Shown here piece after piece: positions 1 through 8,608 of a stretch of 64,000 bases of DNA. The notes beneath the pieces are model-generated. The model worked only from the letters and a program-made list of their open reading frames with translations, had not been told where the DNA came from and searched no databases. This DNA comes from Candidatus Zipacnadia bacterium. Its GTDB lineage: Bacteria; Armatimonadota; Zipacnadia; Zipacnadales; UBA5352. The DNA is taken from positions 1 through 64,000 of the forward strand of contig JALGUJ010000005.1 of assembly GCA_029820945.1 (NCBI GenBank). The letters are read 5' to 3'. Positions within the stretch are counted from its first letter, which is position 1. Every line of letters begins with the position of its first letter. Made by a program: the position numbers and the translations under genes.

Positions 1-2
1 TG

Positions 3-80
3 CTGTGCGCAATGTGGCGCGACGAGACGCTCTACGACGAACAGCGCCACCAGGACAACCGACGGCGCGCCGCCGCCTGA
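3..80 (+). CDS. 3' end of an unidentified CDS (25 codons visible)
   Basis: An open frame enters from the left edge and stops with TGA at 78-80. The 25 visible residues are charged and Arg/Gln-rich and end in RRRAAA, the kind of tail common at the end of cytosolic proteins. Nothing identifies the family. It is called because the frame is open at the edge and codon choice looks coding. A chance open frame in GC-rich DNA of this length is quite possible. Confidence 0.4.
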   Translation: MCAMWRDETLYDEQRHQDNRRRAAA

Positions 81-184
81 CCCCATCGCACAACACTCTT
101 GACATACACAGTCCTTAACGGCTGAACGAACGGCGCCGGTCTCCTTCCCGATGCCCGATACCCCGTCCCCCCATGCCCGGCCGG

Positions 185-1492
185 TCACGTGAAGCTCCTG
201 AAGCTCTCCTTGACTTCGGTAACGCGCAGGCGCTCGGAGACGGTTCCCTCATCGACGGCCTCGGCGATGACGGCCAGGCTCTCGTCGAGCGCCGCCAGCG
301 TCTCCTCGACCTCCTCGTCGCGGTGTGAGTAGGTAATGAAGAGCAGGCCGCCGCGGCGCAGGAGCACGCCCCGCTCCGCCATCTCCTGCAACAGCAGCGT
401 CCAGACGTCGCGCGAGAGCTGCGCGTCCTCGTAGTCGATGGTCTGGCTGGACATCGGCTCGTAGCCGTGGCACCTCAGCGGAACGCCGTGCTTCTCGCCC
501 AGCTCTTCGAAGCCGGCCATGAGCCGGCCGCCGGTGGCCCAGATCTGGTCGAAGACCGGCTCGGAGCGGTAGACCTGCATGGCCGCCCTGCCCGCCGCCA
601 GCGACAGGGCCTCACCGCCGTAGGTGACACTGATGGTGACGTCGTCCGCGGCCAGCCGCATGACGTCGGCCCTGCCGCACACGATGCCCAGCGGCATGCC
701 GTTTGCCGAGCCCTTCGCGAAGCACGCGAGGTCCGGCGTGACGCCGAAGTACTCCTGCCCACCACCGGGCGCCATGCGGAAGCCTGTCACGATCTCGTCG
801 TACATCAGCAGCGCGCCGTGCTCGTTACACAGCTCGCGCACGGCCTGGTGGTAGCCGTCGGGCACGCGCGCCCCGCCACCGGCGGGGTCCAGAGAGACCA
901 ATGCCACGCGGCCCTCGTACTCCTCGAGCTTCGCCCGTAGCCCGTCGAGGTCGTGGCGGGGCCAGCCGTCGATGACGCCGCTCAGGCACTGCGGGATGCC
1001 GGTGAGCCGCTCGGTGTGCTGTGCGGCCCAGGTGTCCACCCAGCCGCGATAGCCGCAGTTGAGGATTACCTCGCGGCCCGTATAGGCGCGGGCGAGCCGC
1101 GCCGCGGCCTGCGTCACCTCCGCGCCGCCCTTGAGGAAGCGCACCATCTCCGCGCACGGGACCATCTCGCAGACCGCCGCCGCGACCTCCACCTCCAGCG
1201 GGCTCAGCAGCCCGTAGATGATGCCGCGATCGACCTGCTCGTGGATCGCGCGGTCCACATCGGGGTAACAGTAGCCCAGCGTGATCGGCCCCAGCCCCAG
1301 AACGTAGTCGATGTACCAATTGCCGTCCACATCCTGGATGCGCGCGCCAGCGGCATCCTGCGCGTAGATGGGGAAAGCCCCCAGCGCGAAGGCCGTCGCC
1401 CGCTTGCTGTTGGTCTGCGACCCGCCCGGCACCAGCTCGATCTCCCGTCGGTACAGATCGAGCGACCTGTCGTAGCTGCGCGACCGTGACAT
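185..1492 (-). CDS. Class-III PLP aminotransferase, glutamate-1-semialdehyde 2,1-aminomutase-like
   Basis: A 435-residue fold-type I PLP enzyme, the usual size for the HemL/class-III aminotransferase family. The PLP Schiff-base lysine is in the context FAKGSANGMPLG (Lys260), close to the Lys position of bacterial HemL. The upstream aspartate motif LLMYDEIVTGFR is the typical class-III cofactor-pocket segment. The start at 1492 is chosen because AAGGAGG lies 7 nt upstream; a longer frame to 1573 has no such site. No haem-biosynthesis genes are near, so a transaminase or aminomutase acting on another substrate (for example a sugar or amino acid derivative) is as likely as tetrapyrrole synthesis. 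The family call is firm; the substrate is unknown. Confidence 0.85.
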   Translation of the reverse strand: MSRSRSYDRSLDLYRREIELVPGGSQTNSKRATAFALGAFPIYAQDAAGARIQDVDGNWYIDYVLGLGPITLGYCYPDVDRAIHEQVDRGIIYGLLSPLEVEVAAAVCEMVPCAEMVRFLKGGAEVTQAAARLARAYTGREVILNCGYRGWVDTWAAQHTERLTGIPQCLSGVIDGWPRHDLDGLRAKLEEYEGRVALVSLDPAGGGARVPDGYHQAVRELCNEHGALLMYDEIVTGFRMAPGGGQEYFGVTPDLACFAKGSANGMPLGIVCGRADVMRLAADDVTISVTYGGEALSLAAGRAAMQVYRSEPVFDQIWATGGRLMAGFEELGEKHGVPLRCHGYEPMSSQTIDYEDAQLSRDVWTLLLQEMAERGVLLRRGGLLFITYSHRDEEVEETLAALDESLAVIAEAVDEGTVSERLRVTEVKESFRSFT

Positions 1493-1875
1493 GCTTCTGC
1501 CTCCTTGCGGGACGGCCGGCACACGCGCCCCGGTAGCGGCCGGTTCACGTTGTCCTGCCGGGCCGCCGCCCACTGAGGTGGATATCGGGCACGAAGCTCA
1601 GACCGCGCGGGCGCACGCTTTCACCTGGAGGAGCAACACAGGCCACGGCACATGCCGGCCGCGGCCGGTAACAGCCGGTGGGCGCCGGCGCCGTCTCGCC
1701 GCCCTCCCCCTCGCCTGCGCCGAGGGCTGTGGACGAGCACCCCGCATCTTGTGCGGCGCCGCGTCGCGCAAGATCGGCAGGGCCGTTTGACAACACCCCG
1801 GCCGCAGGTATAATGCCTGAGTTGGCGCACAGACCTCCCGCGCGCGCCCGGCGCCCGGAGGCGACTTCCACACAG
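1493..1875. other. Divergent intergenic region between aminotransferase and ABC transporter
   Basis: This 383-base gap separates two divergently read genes. The rightward half carries a strong sigma-70 promoter (listed separately) and the untranslated leader of the ABC transporter, with GGAGG at 1857-1861. The leftward half carries the aminotransferase ribosome binding site. An open frame running through from 1678 is not believed to be coding, because the promoter lies inside it. No promoter was recognised for the leftward gene. Confidence 0.6.
1787..1814 (+). promoter_or_regulatory. Consensus sigma-70 promoter for the ABC transporter
   Basis: TTGACA at 1787-1792 and TATAAT at 1809-1814 match the -35 and -10 consensus exactly, with a 16-bp spacer. 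Transcription would start near 1821, giving a leader of about 55 nt before the ATG at 1876. It stands out in GC-rich DNA and argues against any translation start upstream of it. Confidence 0.75.
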
Positions 1876-3738
1876 ATGGGTCTCTTCCTCAGACTCCTCG
1901 AGTTCGCGGCCCGCTACCGCGCAGGCCTGGTTATGTCGATCTCCCTGGTCTTCGTCACGACGGGCCTGGGCATGGTCCCCCCCTACCTCACGCGGCTGCT
2001 GGTTGACAGCCAGCTCTCCAACTACCACATGCTCGACCCCGCCACCAAGGCATCTGTTCAGGCCGAACTCTGGGCCCTGGTGTTGAGCGTCTGCGTCTGG
2101 CTGCTGGCCCTGCGGCTGTCGATAGCCGTCATCGGCTATGTGCGCCGGATGATCATGGTGGTCATCGGCAATCGCGTCGTCTTCGACATTCGTCAGCAGC
2201 TCTACAGGCACCTGCAGCGCCTGTCCATGCGCTACTTCCAGTCTCACTCCACCGGGCGCATCATGACCCGCATCCTCTACGACGTCCACGCCGTCCAGCA
2301 GACGCTGACCGGCAACCTCGTGGACATCATCACGAACAGCACCACCGTGCTGTTCGTCTTCGGACTGGTCTTCTTCATCAACTGGCGACTGGCGCTGGTC
2401 GCGGTCGCCGTGCTGCCGCTATATGTCATCAACTTCCTTGTATGGCGGCCGCAGATCAGGCACGCCTCCCGTGAGGCCCGAGAGCAGTTCTCCGCCGTCT
2501 CCGGGCAGCTCAACGACGCCATCTCCGGCATCCGGGTGATCAAGGCCTTCACTCGCGAGCGCTCCGAGTCGCGCCGATTCGTGCACGAGATTCGCGAGAT
2601 CATCGACCTCAACGTCAAGGCCGGGCGTGCGAGGGCCTTCCTCTCGGTCATCTCCACCCTCCTCACCGGCATGGCCACCATCGTCGTGATCTACGTAGGC
2701 GCCCGCGAGGTGCTCTTCGCCCAGCGTATGACCTACGGCCAGCTCATCCAGTTCAACGCCTACATGGGCATGCTCTACAGCCCAATCATCGCTCTGGTCA
2801 CCATCAACGACCAGATTCAGGTGGCCATGGCGGCCATCGAGCGCATCTTCGAGCTGTTCGACACCGCGCCGGACATTCAGGAGCGCCGTGACCCGATCAT
2901 CCTGCAGCGCTGTGAGGGTGAGCTGGAGTTCGACCACGTCTGGTTCGCCTACGACCCGAACGAGGACGTGCTCAAGGACATCGCCTTCACCGCCCACCCG
3001 GGGACGGTCACCGCCCTGGTCGGGCGCAGCGGCTCGGGCAAGTCAACGCTGGTGCATCTGATCCCGCGCTTCTACGACCCCACGAGGGGCCGCATCCTGC
3101 TCGACGGCATCGACCTGCGCGACCTGCAGATCACCAGCCTGCGCAACCAGATCAGCATGGTTATGCAGGAGACATTCCTCTTCGCCGGGACGCTGCGCGA
3201 TAACATCAAGTACGGCCGCCCAGACGCCACCGACGCCGAGGTCGTGCAGGCGGCCATCGCTGCGAACGCCCACGAATTCATCACCGAGTTCCCCGACGGC
3301 TATGAGTCGCGCGTGGGCGAACGCGGCACACGCCTCTCCGGCGGCCAGCGGCAGCGCATCTCCATCGCCCGCGCCATCCTGCGCAATCCCCGCATCCTGA
3401 TCCTGGACGAGGCCACCTCGGCCCTGGACTCAGAATCCGAGGCCGCCATCCAGGAGGCCCTGGAGTATCTGATGCAGGGCCGCACGACCTTCACCATCGC
3501 CCACCGGCTCTCCACGGTCATGAACGCCGACGAGATCATCGTGCTCGACTACGGCGAGATCGTCGAGCGAGGCACGCACGCCGAGCTGGCCACCGCCGGC
3601 GGGATCTACGAGATGCTGTGCGAGGTGCAGTTCAAGAAGGCCGTGGAGAAGATGGAGGAGCACGAGGAGGCGGTGCGCGAGAGGCGCCGCGAGCGCAGGA
3701 GGAGGGACAAAGGCACCTCCGGGGAGCCGCCGGGCTGA
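1876..3738 (+). CDS. ABC transporter, fused permease and ATP-binding half-transporter (MsbA/LmrA type)
   Basis: A 620-residue type-IV exporter subunit that would work as a dimer in the inner membrane. Residues about 1-320 are the six-helix transmembrane domain, with hydrophobic segments beginning near the N terminus. From about residue 350 comes the nucleotide-binding domain. It has the Walker A motif GRSGSGKST near residue 383, the signature LSGGQRQR, Walker B plus D-loop ILILDEATSALD and the H-loop IAHRLS, so it should hydrolyse ATP. The C terminus is a highly charged Glu/Arg tail of about 35 residues. The start at ATG 1876 lies downstream of a consensus promoter and has GGAGG 14 nt upstream, a rather long spacing. 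Substrate (lipid, drug or peptide) cannot be told. The gene is monocistronic; what follows is on the other strand. Confidence 0.93.
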   Translation: MGLFLRLLEFAARYRAGLVMSISLVFVTTGLGMVPPYLTRLLVDSQLSNYHMLDPATKASVQAELWALVLSVCVWLLALRLSIAVIGYVRRMIMVVIGNRVVFDIRQQLYRHLQRLSMRYFQSHSTGRIMTRILYDVHAVQQTLTGNLVDIITNSTTVLFVFGLVFFINWRLALVAVAVLPLYVINFLVWRPQIRHASREAREQFSAVSGQLNDAISGIRVIKAFTRERSESRRFVHEIREIIDLNVKAGRARAFLSVISTLLTGMATIVVIYVGAREVLFAQRMTYGQLIQFNAYMGMLYSPIIALVTINDQIQVAMAAIERIFELFDTAPDIQERRDPIILQRCEGELEFDHVWFAYDPNEDVLKDIAFTAHPGTVTALVGRSGSGKSTLVHLIPRFYDPTRGRILLDGIDLRDLQITSLRNQISMVMQETFLFAGTLRDNIKYGRPDATDAEVVQAAIAANAHEFITEFPDGYESRVGERGTRLSGGQRQRISIARAILRNPRILILDEATSALDSESEAAIQEALEYLMQGRTTFTIAHRLSTVMNADEIIVLDYGEIVERGTHAELATAGGIYEMLCEVQFKKAVEKMEEHEEAVRERRRERRRRDKGTSGEPPG

Positions 3739-3760
3739 TGCCGCCGCCCGCGGCCGCCGG

Positions 3761-4038
3761 CTATCCCGTCGAGACGCCCGCCTCCCCCACGCCCACGCCG
3801 AAGAACGCGCCGTAGAGCGCCGCCGTGCCGGTGTTGTGCGCCAGCGCGTACCTCGTGCCCTGCCACGCCGCATAAACCTCCTCAAACTCGAGGAGGGCTC
3901 GATCGCGGACATCTGCCGGCTGTGCAGCATCTCCACGACCGCCCACTCATCGCGCTCGTCGATGATAGGGTGAACGAAGATGTCGCCGGGATCCCTGGTG
4001 ACGGCCTTCGGACCGCCGTTGATCGCCAGTGCGCTCAT
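3761..4038 (-). pseudogene. Frameshifted, truncated DegT/DnrJ/EryC1/StrS aminotransferase remnant
   Basis: The start at 4038 keeps an AGGAG ribosome binding site and begins MSALAINGGPKAV, the classic N terminus of sugar DegT/DnrJ/EryC1/StrS aminotransferases. The homologous sequence breaks off near position 3900 and resumes in another frame as FEEVYAAWQGTRYALAHNTG followed by TAALYGAFFGVGVGE, then stops at 3761. Only about 90 of the roughly 400 expected codons remain, so the PLP lysine and most of the fold are missing. In the first frame the text beyond 3900 is unrelated to the family. This is a decayed gene end abutting the 3' end of the ABC transporter. A single sequencing indel could explain the frameshift but not the missing 300 codons. 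Confidence 0.8.
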
Positions 4039-4283
4039 CGCCGTCGGCTCCTGGGGGTCTCACGGTCGCTCTCTCGCCTTAGCTATCTCGTGTTCGCGTT
4101 CTGCGCGGATTGCCCTCTTCGGCAGGACTGCGCCTCCGCGCGCCGAAACCATCATCGGCATTTGAGCGACTGCACGGCGGGATACGGCGGCCATCGCCGG
4201 CGCAGGTGGGAGCACAACGCGCTCTCACCTCCCAGCCCGACTGTCGCCCGCAGCGGCCGAATCGCCGGAGAGGAGGCGTTCCG

Positions 4284-4490
4284 ATGCAAGAGCAGAAGAT
4301 CGAGGTCCGCTGCCCGTTCCTGGACATGATGCGCGACTACTTCCCGCTGATTCCGGTGGTCGTGCCTATTCTGTTTCCGATCGTGCCGCTGCTCTGCATG
4401 GTCGTGTACGTCACACGCATCGCCGCGAGCGCGAGACACATCGAGCAACAGCTCGACGAGGTCCTCAGCGCGCTCCGGCGCATCAGTTGA
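4284..4490 (+). CDS. Small single-span membrane protein (68 aa)
   Basis: The start at ATG 4284 has AGGAGG about 8 nt upstream; a longer frame from 4110 has no such site. After a polar N terminus with one Cys, residues about 17-43 are strongly hydrophobic (PLIPVVVPILFPIVPLLCMV), one or two short membrane passes. The last 25 residues look like an amphipathic coiled coil (IEQQLDEVLSALRRIS). The stop lies 13 nt before the SGNH hydrolase gene, so the two are probably co-transcribed. No family is recognised. Confidence 0.7.
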   Translation: MQEQKIEVRCPFLDMMRDYFPLIPVVVPILFPIVPLLCMVVYVTRIAASARHIEQQLDEVLSALRRIS

Positions 4491-4503
4491 GGGGACCGAT
4501 TCG

Positions 4504-5745
4504 ATGAAGCGGCTGAACCTCGCCGCGGCCCTGCTCACCTACGCGAGTGCACTCTGCGCCGCGCAGCCCTACCTGCTGGAAGACTTCAACGATCCGGAGG
4601 CACTTGAGGCTCGCGAGGCCGTGACGGTCGCGCGCAAGCCCGCGGAGTTCAGCCTAGAGCCCGATGGCGTCACCGGCGGCGCAGTCACCGTGCGCCTGCC
4701 CGGAATGGTCAGAGTCACCCTCGACCCGGCTCTGCTGGAGGCCACCTCGCACTGGGACGCCTGCAACGGCATCTCGTTCATGGCCCGCGGGGACGGCTCC
4801 GACAACTGGGGCTGCATCGAGCTCGGCGGAGGCGGCTCGAACAGCCGGTTCACCTACAGCCTCTACTTCCCGCTCGCGGACACCGGGTGGCACGAGGTCC
4901 GGGCGCATTTCAGCGAGCTGGTGAGCACCGACGCAGCCCTGTACGGCATCGGCGAGCCGGGCATGCTTCCCCGCAGCGGCATCGCGCGCATCACCCTCGG
5001 AGACCGCTGGACCATCCACTGGAACAACGCGCCCAGGCCGGAGCACTCGTTTTCCGTCGACGACCTCCGCCTGATCGCCGACGCCCCCGAGCTGCCGCCG
5101 GCGCCGGCCGCCCGTCCGCTGGAGGAGGTACTGCGCATGATGCGCGACGGGGAGCCCGTCGCGATCCAGTGCATGGGCGACTCCATCACCGCCGGCACGG
5201 GGCTGCCCGACCGCGACACCCAGCGCTACGCCGTGCTGCTGCAGCGCGAGCTCCGTGAGCGGCTCGGCCACGATGGCATCGTCTGTTACTCGCGCGCGGT
5301 TGGCGGGGCGAAGCTCAACCACGGCCGCGCCTGGTACCGCCGCGACTTCGCCGGGGTCGAGCCCGACATCGTGACCATCGCCTACGGCTACAACGACAAG
5401 TCGGGCGCCTTCCCGGCGGACTACCTCCGCTACTCGCTGGACGACTACTGCCGGCGCATCGCGCGCGTGACGGACGGCACGACGGCCATCTGCGCCATCA
5501 CCACGCTTCCCGGCGGCGGCTCTCGCTTCGTCATGATGGACGACTACGCGCAGCGGATCCGCGACCTCACCGACGAGCGAGCGGACGTGAGCTGCATCGA
5601 CCTCGCGGCACGGATCAAGGCCATGGGGCGTGAGGCATGGGGGGCACTGCTCGGGGACATGGCACACCCAAACGAGCAGGGACACGAGTGGCTCGCCGAG
5701 GCCATCGCTGACTGGCTCATCGAGCGCATGGAGGGCCTGCAGTAG
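4504..5745 (+). CDS. Secreted SGNH/GDSL-family hydrolase (esterase) with N-terminal beta-sandwich domain
   Basis: A 413-residue exported protein with a signal peptide ending about residue 20 (ALCAA). Residues about 25-195 resemble a carbohydrate-binding-like beta-sandwich. From about residue 215 comes the SGNH hydrolase domain: block I MGDSITAG with nucleophile Ser227, block II Gly in VGGAKLN, block III Asn in YGYNDK, and block V Asp385-x-x-His388 in GDMAHPNEQGH. All catalytic residues are present, so it should be an active ester hydrolase. Likely substrates are acetyl or other esters on plant polysaccharides, by analogy with SGNH acetylxylan and rhamnogalacturonan acetylesterases. It follows the small membrane protein by 13 nt. 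Confidence 0.88.
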   Translation: MKRLNLAAALLTYASALCAAQPYLLEDFNDPEALEAREAVTVARKPAEFSLEPDGVTGGAVTVRLPGMVRVTLDPALLEATSHWDACNGISFMARGDGSDNWGCIELGGGGSNSRFTYSLYFPLADTGWHEVRAHFSELVSTDAALYGIGEPGMLPRSGIARITLGDRWTIHWNNAPRPEHSFSVDDLRLIADAPELPPAPAARPLEEVLRMMRDGEPVAIQCMGDSITAGTGLPDRDTQRYAVLLQRELRERLGHDGIVCYSRAVGGAKLNHGRAWYRRDFAGVEPDIVTIAYGYNDKSGAFPADYLRYSLDDYCRRIARVTDGTTAICAITTLPGGGSRFVMMDDYAQRIRDLTDERADVSCIDLAARIKAMGREAWGALLGDMAHPNEQGHEWLAEAIADWLIERMEGLQ

Positions 5746-5811
5746 CAGCGGCGTCGCCGGGCCCGCAGATCCCCCCTGAGGCCGCCCTCACGAAACCTCA
5801 TCGGTCCCGGA

Positions 5812-5829
5812 GGGCAGGGGTGCCTGCCC
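5812..5829. terminator. Hairpin GGGCAGG/CCTGCCC between convergent genes
   Basis: Perfect 7-bp stem with a 4-nt loop, located 66 bases past the SGNH hydrolase stop. There is no U-tract, so it is not a canonical intrinsic terminator. The call rests on position and stem strength only. Confidence 0.3.
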
Positions 5830-6043
5830 CGGCTGTGGCCCGAGCAAGATCGCCCATCGCGAACCAAGCCGTGCGGAGGGCCGGCGTGCCTACGCCGCCC
5901 GACGTTGAGGGGTTGCGGCGCCCACGCTCCCCTCCCGCCACCGGGCCTCGAAGCGGCACATGCTGTCAACGACCAACGAGCGGGCGGGCCGGGCAGCCAT
6001 CCTCCGTGCGACGTACGACCAATACCCCGCGCCACAACGCGTG

Positions 6044-6062
6044 CGGACGGGGGGCGTCCGCC
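6044..6062. terminator. Hairpin GCGGACG/CGTCCGC downstream of acyl-CoA synthetase
   Basis: Perfect 7-bp stem with a GGGGG loop, just beyond the 3' end of the minus-strand acyl-CoA synthetase gene. It lacks a U-tract in either direction, so termination is inferred from position. Confidence 0.3.
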
Positions 6063-6120
6063 CCACGGGACGACTGGCAACGACGGCGACGCGCCGCAGG
6101 CGACAACGACCAGGGCGCGG

Positions 6121-7653
6121 TCACGCCAACTCCCGCTTCACGACCTTCCCCGACGGGTTGCGCGGGAGCTCCTCCACGAACTCGACCTGGTGCGGCACCT
6201 TGAAGGATGCCAGCCGCTCGGCGCAGTGGCGCCTGATCTCACGCTCGGAGACCTCCGCGCCCGGACGCGGGACCACGACCGCCTTCACCACCTGGCCCAA
6301 CACCGGGTGCTCGACCCCCACCACCGCTGCCTCCACGACGTCCCGGTGGCGGGTGAGCACGTTCTCGACCTCCACGGGGTAGACGTTCTCGCCCGCGACG
6401 ATGATCATCTCCCTCGTCCTCCCGCGCAGGAAGACGAAGCCGTCCTCATCAATGAATGCCTTGTCGCCGGTGTGCAGCCAGCCCTCCTCCAGCGCCTCCT
6501 GGGTTGCCTCCGGCCGCTGGTGGTAGCCCGCGAAGATGCTCGGCCCGCGGATGAGCAGCTCGCCCACCTCGCCCGGCGGCAGCATCCGGCCCTCCTCATC
6601 CACGATCTTCGCGTCGAGCTCGGGCACAACGCGGCCGATCGACTCCGCGTGGCTGAGCGCGAACTCCGACGGCAACACGGTGGTCACCGACGTGGTTTCG
6701 GTGAGGCCGTAGAAGTTGTGCAGCGCCACATCCGGGAACAGCTCCCGCAGCCTGTGGATGGCCCGCACGGGCATCGGCGCGCCGGAGTAGGCCAGCAGCC
6801 GCAGCGACGAGATGTCGAATTCTCCGAGGCTCGGCTCCTGCGCCAGCAGGATGGTGGTCGTCGGCACCGTGAACATCGTCGTGCAGCGATGGCGCTGGAT
6901 CAGCTCCAGCAGCTCGCGCGGGTTGCTCTTCGCGCTGATGACCATGGTGGAGCCGAGCTGCAGGGAGGTGGGCATGATGGTGTTCAGGCCCGTCACGTGG
7001 AAGAGCGGCACGATCAGCAGATGCACGTCATCGCGCCGGAAGCCGTGGCCGCGGATGGTGGAGCGCACGTTGAACAGCACGTTCCCGTGCGTGATCATGG
7101 CGCCCTTGGGCAGGCCGGTGGTGCCTGACGTGTAGATGATGGCCGCCACGTCCTCGGGTGCGATCTCAGGCACATCGAAGCCGGGCCCCGCATCTGCCGT
7201 GAGGGCATCGACGGCGATGACTCCCTCCGCCTCCAGGCCGATGCCCAGCACCACCTCGACCGCGTCCAGGTCCTCCAGCGCCTCGCTCACGGTCGGCCAG
7301 GTGCGCTCGTGCGCGATGACCACCCGCGCGCCCACGTCACCGATGATGAAGCGCATCTCCGGGGGCGTAAGGCGCACGTTGATGGGCACCGCGATGGCTC
7401 CGGCGCGGATCGCGCCGAGGTAGCAGACCACCGAGTGCAGGCAGTTGGGCATGACCAGCGCGACGCGGTCGCCCGGCCGCACGCCCACGTGCGCGCGCAG
7501 CGCCCGCGAGACGCGCGAGACGCGCTCGCGCAGTCCCGCGAACGAGACGGGGTCGCCGCGGTAAATCGCGGCGACCCCGTCGCCGAACTCGTCGGCGGAC
7601 CGATTGAGGAGGTCGATCAGGTTGCGTGGCCTCTGCAGCAGCCTTCCCGCCAC
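6121..7653 (-). CDS. AMP-forming acyl-CoA synthetase / ligase (ANL superfamily)
   Basis: A 510-residue cytosolic adenylate-forming enzyme, the usual length of bacterial acyl-CoA synthetases. Visible motifs are the P-loop YTSGTTGLPKGAM, FYGLTETTSV (A5 region), GWLHTGDKAFIDEDGF (ATP/ribose binding), the hinge LRGRTREMIIVAGENVYP and the C-terminal acyl-adenylation lysine in NPSGKVVKREL. All catalytic motifs are intact. It would activate a carboxylic acid to acyl-AMP and then to acyl-CoA; chain length or aromatic specificity cannot be read. The start is a GTG at 7653 with a weak AGGCGA upstream. It lies 30 nt after the isomerase-like gene and is probably in its operon. Confidence 0.92.
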   Translation of the reverse strand: MAGRLLQRPRNLIDLLNRSADEFGDGVAAIYRGDPVSFAGLRERVSRVSRALRAHVGVRPGDRVALVMPNCLHSVVCYLGAIRAGAIAVPINVRLTPPEMRFIIGDVGARVVIAHERTWPTVSEALEDLDAVEVVLGIGLEAEGVIAVDALTADAGPGFDVPEIAPEDVAAIIYTSGTTGLPKGAMITHGNVLFNVRSTIRGHGFRRDDVHLLIVPLFHVTGLNTIMPTSLQLGSTMVISAKSNPRELLELIQRHRCTTMFTVPTTTILLAQEPSLGEFDISSLRLLAYSGAPMPVRAIHRLRELFPDVALHNFYGLTETTSVTTVLPSEFALSHAESIGRVVPELDAKIVDEEGRMLPPGEVGELLIRGPSIFAGYHQRPEATQEALEEGWLHTGDKAFIDEDGFVFLRGRTREMIIVAGENVYPVEVENVLTRHRDVVEAAVVGVEHPVLGQVVKAVVVPRPGAEVSEREIRRHCAERLASFKVPHQVEFVEELPRNPSGKVVKRELA

Positions 7654-7683
7654 CTTCCGTCGCCTACTTCGTCTTCGCTGCCG

Positions 7684-8481
7684 TTAGACGTTCGCCCGCA
7701 GCCAGTCCAGGCACTTGCGGTAGCCGATGTCGCCGTCCTCGGAGCCCTCGTACTCCGCGCAGTAGGCGCCGTCGTAGCCGGCATCCTTGAGCGCCTGCAC
7801 GGCCACGTCCAGCGGGATCTCGCCGTCGCCGAGCGCCGCGCCCTGGTAGTCGGCCCGCGCGTTGCGCCCGTCTTTCATGTGCGTGTGTTTCACCCACGGC
7901 GCCATGGCGCGGTAGATACCGGGCAGCTCATCGACCTCGTACCCGAACCAGCGGTAGTTCATCGTGTCCATGTTCGAGCCGACGTAGGGGCTGTCCACCG
8001 CCTCGAAGACCTCAAGCTGCAGTTCGTAGTCGTTGCTGACCACGCCGTGGTTGTCGATGGCGAGGTGGATATCCAGCTCCTCACACATCGGCAGCGCGGC
8101 CTCAACGCACTTGATGATGGCCTCGGCCTGGCGGTCCTCCGGCACCTCGTCCTTGGGCCGGCCGCCCTCGGTGCGAAAGACGTTGCAGTCCATCATCAGC
8201 GTCAGTTCGGCGATGCGCCGCGCGCGTTCCACCTCCGCCGCGATGGCATCGTCGTCGAGCAGCACGAAGTCATTGCCCAGCGAGACCGCGGAGCAGACCA
8301 GGCCCAGCTCATCGAGCAGCGCCTTGAGCTGCCTCGTGTTGGCGACGGCGTCCTCGCAGTCCTCGGGCTCGAGGTCGGTATGGCGCAGCTCGACGCACTC
8401 GAAGCCCGCGCCGGCCGCCCAGCGCACAAACTCCTCAGCGGTGTCGCCGGGCGCCCTGTAGTGGATCAGACCAAGCATCAT
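7684..8481 (-). CDS. Sugar phosphate isomerase/epimerase (xylose-isomerase-like TIM barrel)
   Basis: A 265-residue protein of the AP-endonuclease-2/xylose-isomerase-like TIM barrel family. Typical segments are FECVELRHTDLEP (first strand), LAIDNHG (metal-site strand), VGSNMDTMNYRW and VKHTHMKDGR with its metal His, and a C-terminal YCAEYEGSEDGD with acidic ligands. It is cytosolic and probably a metal-dependent isomerase or epimerase of a keto-sugar or inositol-type substrate. The start at 8481 (ATG ATG pair) follows GAGGGAG at 7 nt; the frame extends further upstream without such a site. It sits between the secreted esterase and the acyl-CoA synthetase on the same strand. Confidence 0.85.
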   Translation of the reverse strand: MMLGLIHYRAPGDTAEEFVRWAAGAGFECVELRHTDLEPEDCEDAVANTRQLKALLDELGLVCSAVSLGNDFVLLDDDAIAAEVERARRIAELTLMMDCNVFRTEGGRPKDEVPEDRQAEAIIKCVEAALPMCEELDIHLAIDNHGVVSNDYELQLEVFEAVDSPYVGSNMDTMNYRWFGYEVDELPGIYRAMAPWVKHTHMKDGRNARADYQGAALGDGEIPLDVAVQALKDAGYDGAYCAEYEGSEDGDIGYRKCLDWLRANV

Positions 8482-8608
8482 GGTGCTCTCCCTCACATTC
8501 GCGTGACGTGCTGTCCGGTGTGGCGTCAGTTCCCCGTCCGGCTCCGTTGACCTTCGCACCGCCGCCCTGCCCGGCAGGCATGCCCGACGGCCGCGGGCCC
8601 TTCACCGT

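Larger units (their letters stand above)
5746..6120. other. Non-coding, hairpin-rich intergenic region
   Basis: About 375 bases lie between two genes whose 3' ends face each other. No open frame here has a ribosome binding site or family resemblance. Two perfect 7-bp hairpins are visible: GGGCAGG/CCTGCCC at 5812-5829 (loop GGTG) and GCGGACG/CGTCCGC at 6044-6062 (loop GGGGG). Neither is followed by a T-run. They may act as bidirectional terminators or mRNA 3' end protectors, or be members of an interspersed repeat. Confidence 0.5.

Noticed and set aside
99-104. TTGACA that could be a -35 element near the left end
   Set aside because: No -10-like hexamer lies 15-19 bases downstream and no plus-strand gene follows.
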